Positions 5,205-8,702 of a stretch of DNA of 8,702 bases are shown piece by piece. Numbering within the stretch: the first letter of the stretch is position 1; each line of letters opens with the position of its first letter. Source of the DNA: Crocosphaera chwakensis CCY0110 (GTDB lineage: Bacteria; Cyanobacteriota; Cyanobacteriia; Cyanobacteriales; Microcystaceae); the NCBI RefSeq assembly GCF_000169335.1, contig NZ_AAXW01000109.1:1-8702 (forward strand). Direction: 5' to 3'. A program made the position numbers and the translations under genes. Under the pieces are notes generated by a model that worked only from the letters and a program-made list of their open reading frames with translations, was not told the origin of the DNA and made no database searches.

Positions 5205-7979
5205 ATGGTGTTCCTTCTCCCCTCTCACCCTTGGCGCATTAGCTACAGTAGCAATGAAAATAACCCCATTGCAGACTTTTACATCCCTGCATTAGAAAGG
5301 GCGGTACAGTACGATCGCAAGTCAGGATTTTTCAACAGTGCCATACTCTCCAAAGTGGCCAGAGGGTTAGGAGCCATGCTTTATAATGAAGGGAAAATGC
5401 GGTTAATTATGGGCTGTCAATTTTCCCCTCAAGACTTAACAGCCATACAACAAGGATATGAATTAAAAGAAGCCATTAGCACTTGCTTAGATAGAGAATT
5501 AGAACCCCCAAAAACCTTTGTTCAACTCAAACATTTTGAGATATTAAGTTGGCTCATTGCTCATCATTATTTAGAGATTAAAATTGCCATTCCTTTAAAA
5601 GATAATGGTTTACCCGAACCCGATAAGCCCTTAGATACTCGTCATATATTCCATGAAAAAACAGGAATTTTTACTGATGTAGAAGGAAATCAATTAGCCT
5701 TTAATGGGTCAAATAATGAGTCTATTAGTGGATGGGAACAAAACGTTGAATCATTCCATGTTTATTGTTCTTGGGAAGGAGTCAGAGACTTAGAACGAGT
5801 TAATGAAGAACAATATCGCTTTGACCAATTATGGCACGATTTAGCCCCTAATGTACGAGTGTTCAATATTCCTGAAGCCGTTAAACGCAAGTTATTAAGA
5901 TATACTCCAACCACTAAACCAACATGGACAGCAGCAACGGAACAAGATACTCGTCCTATTTCTATTAAAGAGATTCCTAAGAACCCAGAAACATCTATTA
6001 ATGAAACTATTATAGACTCTACTGAAACTCAATTAAATGAGAAAACTATTGAGGCTGAAAAACAACAATGGCAGCTATTAAAAGAACTACATAAACATCC
6101 AGGCTGTTTAGATTATTGTTTAAAATCTATTCCTATAACCCCTTGGATACATCAATTAAAAATCCTCAGACAAATGATAGATCAATGGTCTAAGTCTGCC
6201 ATGATTTGTGATGAAGTAGGGTTAGGTAAAACTATCAGTACAGGTGTTTTACTTCGTTATTTATTGTTATCAAAGCAAGTTAAACGGGTTTTAATTTTAG
6301 TACCAGCCAGTGTGCAACCCCAATGGCATGAAGAACTTAGAGAAAAATTTAACCTTCATTTTTGGAGTTACGATAAAGGCATATTCAAAAATTCCTATGG
6401 TGAAACTTGCCAATCCATTGAGAACCCTTGGAATGAAAAAGAGTTGATATTAGCCTCATCTCATTTAGTTAGAAGAAAAGAACGAACTCAAGAATTATTA
6501 GATGCTGAAAACTGGGATTTAGTGGTTCTTGATGAAGCCCATCATGCCCGTCGTAAAAGTCCTCAAAAGCGAGATGATACCCCTAATTCATTATTACGTT
6601 TAATGAGGGAATTAAAAGACAAAACACGGTCATTATTACTATTAAGTGCTACACCGATGCAAATTGACACCATAGAAATCTTTGATTTACTGAGTTTAGT
6701 TGATTTAAAAGGAGAATGGCAGTATCAAGATAATTTCTGTGATTATTTCGATAGTTTAGCTTATCCTCCTGACCGTTTACGGTTAGAATTTTGGCAAAGG
6801 ATGTCTAAAGATTATTTTCAACAGGGGGGTCAATTATGTCCTTTGTTAGAACAACAATTAAGTAAGCAAGATCGGCTATTACTTTACCGTCTCAAAGATA
6901 TCTGGCAACAGGGAATGGCCATGGTCAATCATAAACAACTTTGTCAGGATAATAACTTTATCAATGCCTCTCGTCAGTTTTTAACTCATAATACTCCTCT
7001 CAAAGATTTGATGTTTCGACATACTAGGGATACTCTGAGGGAATATTATCGACGGGGTATTTTAGATAAAGATGTTCCGAGACGGGTCGTATTTGATAAT
7101 GCGATCGCCCTCGAATCTAACCGAGAAGTTCCCCTTTACCAAGCAGTTAGTAATTATGTCAGACATTTTTATAACTTGGCCCAACAAGAACAACGACAAG
7201 GACTAGGTTTTCTCATGACCTTATACCGACGGCGATTAACCAGTTCATTCTACGCTATCAAAAAATCCTTAGAACGTCGCTTAGAAGGCATTAGTATAAC
7301 AGAAGACGATTTAACCGAATTAGATGAAGCTGATGATGCTATTATTACCGGGTTAGAATCCTATCTCGAACCCACAGATCCAGCCGAAATCAATTATTTA
7401 GAAGACTTACTCAGACAGTTTGAGAATACAGGGGAAGATACTAAATTATCCGCTTACATAGAAATTTTACGTCATGAATTAACCCAAAGAGAAAGTGCCA
7501 TTACCTTCTTTCAATATACTGACACAATGGACTATGTTCGAGATACTTTAGTGCAACTATATGGGAACCAAGTGGCCTGTTACTCCGGACGAGGGGGTGA
7601 ACTCTACGAACAGGGACAATGGCGAATCGTCAAAAAAGAACAAATTAAGCGATTATTTAAAGAAGGTGTCATCAAAGTTCTTTTGTGTACTAAATCTGCC
7701 AGTGAAGGGCTAAATTTACAGACTTGTGGTGTTATTTTAATGTATTCAATGCCCTGGAACCCAATGCAAGTTGAACAACAAATCGGGAGATTGGATCGTA
7801 TTGGTCAGGTTTATCCGACCATTCGCATTCATAACTTTTACTATGATGGTACAGTTGAGGCCAAAGTTTACAGAAGATTACGCGATCGCATTCAAGCGTT
7901 TGAGACAGTAGTCGGTAATTTACAACCGATATTAGCACAAGTCCCTACTTTCATTGAACTTCAGTGCGTCAGTCCCTAG
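5205..7979 (+). CDS. PLD-nuclease/SNF2-helicase fusion protein, C-terminus cut by IS
   Basis: This protein of 924 residues joins two defence-type domains. Residues 1-240 hold a phospholipase D-like nuclease domain with HEKTGIFTD (H150, K152, D158) and FNGSNNES (166-173). Residues 310-900 are a SNF2/DEAH-type helicase: Walker A DEVGLGKT (336-343), DEAH (443-446), SAT (481-483), TKSASEGLNLQ (829-839) and QQIGRLDRIGQ (858-868), so all main ATPase motifs are intact. Such fusions occur with DUF1156 methylases and DUF499 ATPases in predicted phage-defence loci, where the protein is the likely DNA translocase and nuclease. ATG at 5205 follows an in-frame stop at 5199-5201; no ribosome binding site is clear. 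The ending ELQCVSP and the TAG at 7977 lie in transposon left-end DNA, so the native C-terminus is replaced. Whether this abolishes function is unknown. The ParB-like gene is 61 bp upstream. Confidence 0.92.
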   Translation: MVFLLPSHPWRISYSSNENNPIADFYIPALERAVQYDRKSGFFNSAILSKVARGLGAMLYNEGKMRLIMGCQFSPQDLTAIQQGYELKEAISTCLDRELEPPKTFVQLKHFEILSWLIAHHYLEIKIAIPLKDNGLPEPDKPLDTRHIFHEKTGIFTDVEGNQLAFNGSNNESISGWEQNVESFHVYCSWEGVRDLERVNEEQYRFDQLWHDLAPNVRVFNIPEAVKRKLLRYTPTTKPTWTAATEQDTRPISIKEIPKNPETSINETIIDSTETQLNEKTIEAEKQQWQLLKELHKHPGCLDYCLKSIPITPWIHQLKILRQMIDQWSKSAMICDEVGLGKTISTGVLLRYLLLSKQVKRVLILVPASVQPQWHEELREKFNLHFWSYDKGIFKNSYGETCQSIENPWNEKELILASSHLVRRKERTQELLDAENWDLVVLDEAHHARRKSPQKRDDTPNSLLRLMRELKDKTRSLLLLSATPMQIDTIEIFDLLSLVDLKGEWQYQDNFCDYFDSLAYPPDRLRLEFWQRMSKDYFQQGGQLCPLLEQQLSKQDRLLLYRLKDIWQQGMAMVNHKQLCQDNNFINASRQFLTHNTPLKDLMFRHTRDTLREYYRRGILDKDVPRRVVFDNAIALESNREVPLYQAVSNYVRHFYNLAQQEQRQGLGFLMTLYRRRLTSSFYAIKKSLERRLEGISITEDDLTELDEADDAIITGLESYLEPTDPAEINYLEDLLRQFENTGEDTKLSAYIEILRHELTQRESAITFFQYTDTMDYVRDTLVQLYGNQVACYSGRGGELYEQGQWRIVKKEQIKRLFKEGVIKVLLCTKSASEGLNLQTCGVILMYSMPWNPMQVEQQIGRLDRIGQVYPTIRIHNFYYDGTVEAKVYRRLRDRIQAFETVVGNLQPILAQVPTFIELQCVSP

Positions 7980-8001
7980 TCTCAGCGTAGCGGACTAGGG
8001 A
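7973..8001. repeat. Left-end hairpin of the right IS200/IS605 element
   Basis: TCCCTAGTC (7973-7981) and GACTAGGGA (7993-8001) are perfect inverted repeats with an 11-nt loop (TCAGCGTAGCG). Stem and loop lengths equal those of the right-end hairpin at 796-824, and both stems contain CTAG. It is the probable single-stranded binding site of TnpA. Its left arm provides the TAG stop for the helicase frame. Confidence 0.75.
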
Positions 8002-8011
8002 AGGAAAGCAC

Positions 8012-8045
8012 GACAATTTGAGGACTCAATGTCCGAAAAATTGTC
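8012..8045 (-). terminator. Nested hairpin just past tnpA, possible terminator
   Basis: GACAATTT (8012-8019) pairs with AAATTGTC (8038-8045), and inside it GGAC (8022-8025) pairs with GTCC (8031-8034). It begins 4 bp after the tnpA stop. On the minus strand it is followed by a weakly T-rich stretch, so it may end tnpA transcripts; it could also be part of the IS left-end structure. An alternative pairing, TCCGAAAA (8032-8039) with TTTTCGGA (8054-8061), competes with it and reaches into the tnpA 3' end. Confidence 0.4.
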
Positions 8046-8048
8046 AAA

Positions 8049-8459
8049 TTAACTTTTCGGAGCATCTTGGTTCTTGATATATTCTTTTAACTTTTCAATA
8101 GGTGCGCCACCAGAAGAAGTGACATAATAAGACTTAGACCAAAAAGAAACTTTGTCTTTATAAAACTTAGTTACTTGTTCAGGAAAGTCTTTTTTCATGA
8201 CTCTAGCTGTCGAACTTTTAAGACACCCTGCAACTGTAGAAATAGAGTTTTTAGGATGGAAATCTAATAAGATATGGACATGATCCATTTCACCCGAAAA
8301 CTCTAGTAACTCACAATCCATTTTGCGAGATACTTGCCAAATCATTTCTCTTAATCGCTCTAGCATTAGGGCGGTTATTACTTTGCGTCTATAGTGAGTA
8401 ACAAAAACAAAGTGTAACCGCACACTAAAAACACTATGTGACCCTTTTCTTGGTTTCAT
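8049..8459 (-). CDS. tnpA: TnpA, IS200-type Y1 HUH transposase
   Basis: This 136-residue protein has the family's usual length and appears intact. The HUH metal site is H60-V-H62 in GEMDHVHILLDF, and the catalytic tyrosine is Y127 in KEYIKNQ. N-terminal SVFSVRLHFVFVTHYRRKV and FWSKSYYVTSSGG are conserved family segments. TnpA works as a dimer on single-stranded ends during replication, joining them to excise a circle and inserting it next to a short target. The ATG at 8459 has AGGG about 7 bp upstream. It is divergent from tnpB with a 61-bp gap. A candidate promoter is TTGCCG (8519-8514) and TATGAT (8497-8492) with 16-bp spacing. This copy could also mobilise the tnpB-bearing element at the left if their ends match. 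Confidence 0.96.
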   Translation of the reverse strand: MKPRKGSHSVFSVRLHFVFVTHYRRKVITALMLERLREMIWQVSRKMDCELLEFSGEMDHVHILLDFHPKNSISTVAGCLKSSTARVMKKDFPEQVTKFYKDKVSFWSKSYYVTSSGGAPIEKLKEYIKNQDAPKS

Positions 8460-8460
8460 C

Positions 8461-8490
8461 TTGACACCCTACAGGTAATTAGACTAAAAT
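8461..8490 (+). promoter_or_regulatory. Strong sigma-70-type promoter of tnpB
   Basis: TTGACA (8461-8466), a perfect -35 box, is separated by 18 bp from TAAAAT (8485-8490), which matches the -10 consensus at five of six positions. Transcription would start near 8497, giving a leader of about 24 nt with GAGG (8509-8512) 8 bp before the tnpB ATG. It begins directly beside the tnpA start codon and overlaps the tnpA leader, so the two genes may compete for polymerase. Confidence 0.6.
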
Positions 8491-8491
8491 C

Positions 8492-8519
8492 ATCATATCA
8501 GTTCTGTTGAGGTCGGCAA
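8492..8519 (-). promoter_or_regulatory. Candidate promoter of tnpA
   Basis: On the minus strand TTGCCG (8519-8514) and TATGAT (8497-8492) are 16 bp apart, a moderate match to the sigma-70 consensus. It faces the tnpB promoter and the two overlap almost completely. Confidence 0.35.
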
Positions 8520-8520
8520 C

Positions 8521-8702
8521 ATGGCTACTAAAAGAATCACGTTTAGACTTTACCCAAATAAAGAACAAAATGAGAAACTTCATTATTGGAGACGTTTACA
8601 CAAAGATTTATACAATGCTTGTGTAGTTAATCGAAAAACTCAATACAAAAAGTTTGGTAAATCCATTAATTACTTTGACCAACAAAACTCATTACCTGAG
8701 TT
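8521..8702 (+). CDS. tnpB: TnpB N-terminus of the second element (continues past window)
   Basis: Sixty codons are visible, beginning MATKRITFRLYPNKEQNEKLHYWRRLHKDLYNACVVNR, the N-terminal OrfB_IS605 helix-turn-helix segment typical of TnpB. The ATG has GAGG 8 bp upstream and a strong promoter. The catalytic part lies outside the window. It does not overlap the part of the left tnpB that is visible, so the two copies cannot be compared here. Confidence 0.92.
   Translation, partial: MATKRITFRLYPNKEQNEKLHYWRRLHKDLYNACVVNRKTQYKKFGKSINYFDQQNSLPE

Larger units (their letters stand above)
1993..7889. repeat. Six HIP1 octamers (GCGATCGC)
   Basis: Exact copies are at 1993-2000, 2302-2309, 3280-3287, 4797-4804, 7101-7108 and 7882-7889. 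HIP1 is strongly over-represented in many cyanobacterial genomes, so this is the main clue to the host. None lies in the visible IS605 sequence, while the methylase, Xre antitoxin, ParB-like and helicase genes all have at least one, suggesting these genes have long been resident in cyanobacteria. Confidence 0.85.
7956..8702 (+). mobile_element. Left-hand part of a second IS200/IS605-family element (left end, tnpA, tnpB start)
   Basis: A left-end hairpin (7973-8001), a Y1 transposase gene on the minus strand and a divergent tnpB on the plus strand form the IS605-group layout. The element continues past the window. The left tip is set after TTCATT (7950-7955), which also sits at the right tip of the first element; members of this family insert just 3' of a short target without duplicating it. 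The element disrupts the 3' end of the PLD-SNF2 helicase gene. Confidence 0.75.

Noticed and set aside
7732..7938. 68-codon minus-strand open frame
   Set aside because: It is antisense to the conserved helicase motifs V and VI and resembles no family.

Overview
The window is cyanobacterial. It is AT-rich and carries six copies of the HIP1 octamer GCGATCGC. Its protein families (VapBC and HigBA-type toxin-antitoxin pairs, a short MPRPGG ribbon-helix-helix protein, a GTQPRA ParB-like protein and IS200/IS605 transposons) fit a unicellular group such as Crocosphaera, Cyanothece or Microcystis. The genus is a guess; the phylum is well supported.

Layout: (1) 1-~832 is the right-hand part of an IS200/IS605 element: the C-terminal two thirds of tnpB with an intact RuvC triad, a pseudoknotted omega-RNA-like 3' region and a perfect 9-bp right-end hairpin. 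(2) ~833-2523 is the C-terminal part of a DUF1156/COG1743-type adenine DNA methylase. It keeps the DPPYY motif, but the DUF1156 and SAM-binding half is absent because the IS junction cuts the gene. (3) 2649-4035 holds two toxin-antitoxin pairs in tandem: a RelE/HigB-like toxin with an Xre antitoxin, then VapB-VapC. (4) 4055-5143 is a divergent pair, a small ribbon-helix-helix protein (minus) and a ParB-like/HTH protein (plus), around an imperfect 22-bp palindrome that overlaps a TATAAT box. (5) 5205-7979 is a large PLD-nuclease/SNF2-helicase fusion whose last codons and stop are supplied by the next transposon. (6) ~7956-8702 is the left-hand part of a second IS200/IS605 element in the same orientation: left-end hairpin, tnpA (minus) and the start of tnpB (plus).

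Together this is a defence-island fragment. PLD-SNF2 helicases and DUF1156 methylases are known to co-occur, often with DUF499 ATPases, in predicted restriction-like phage-defence loci. Here both outer genes are cut by directly oriented IS605-type elements, so the system as seen is probably inactive or split, while the two toxin-antitoxin pairs and the ParB-like regulator between them look intact. The most notable structures are the omega-RNA pseudoknot, whose predicted guide falls in the methylase gene; a TTCATT motif at both inferred IS boundaries; and a GTCGCAGATA motif repeated in several frames and both orientations inside the ParB-like gene.
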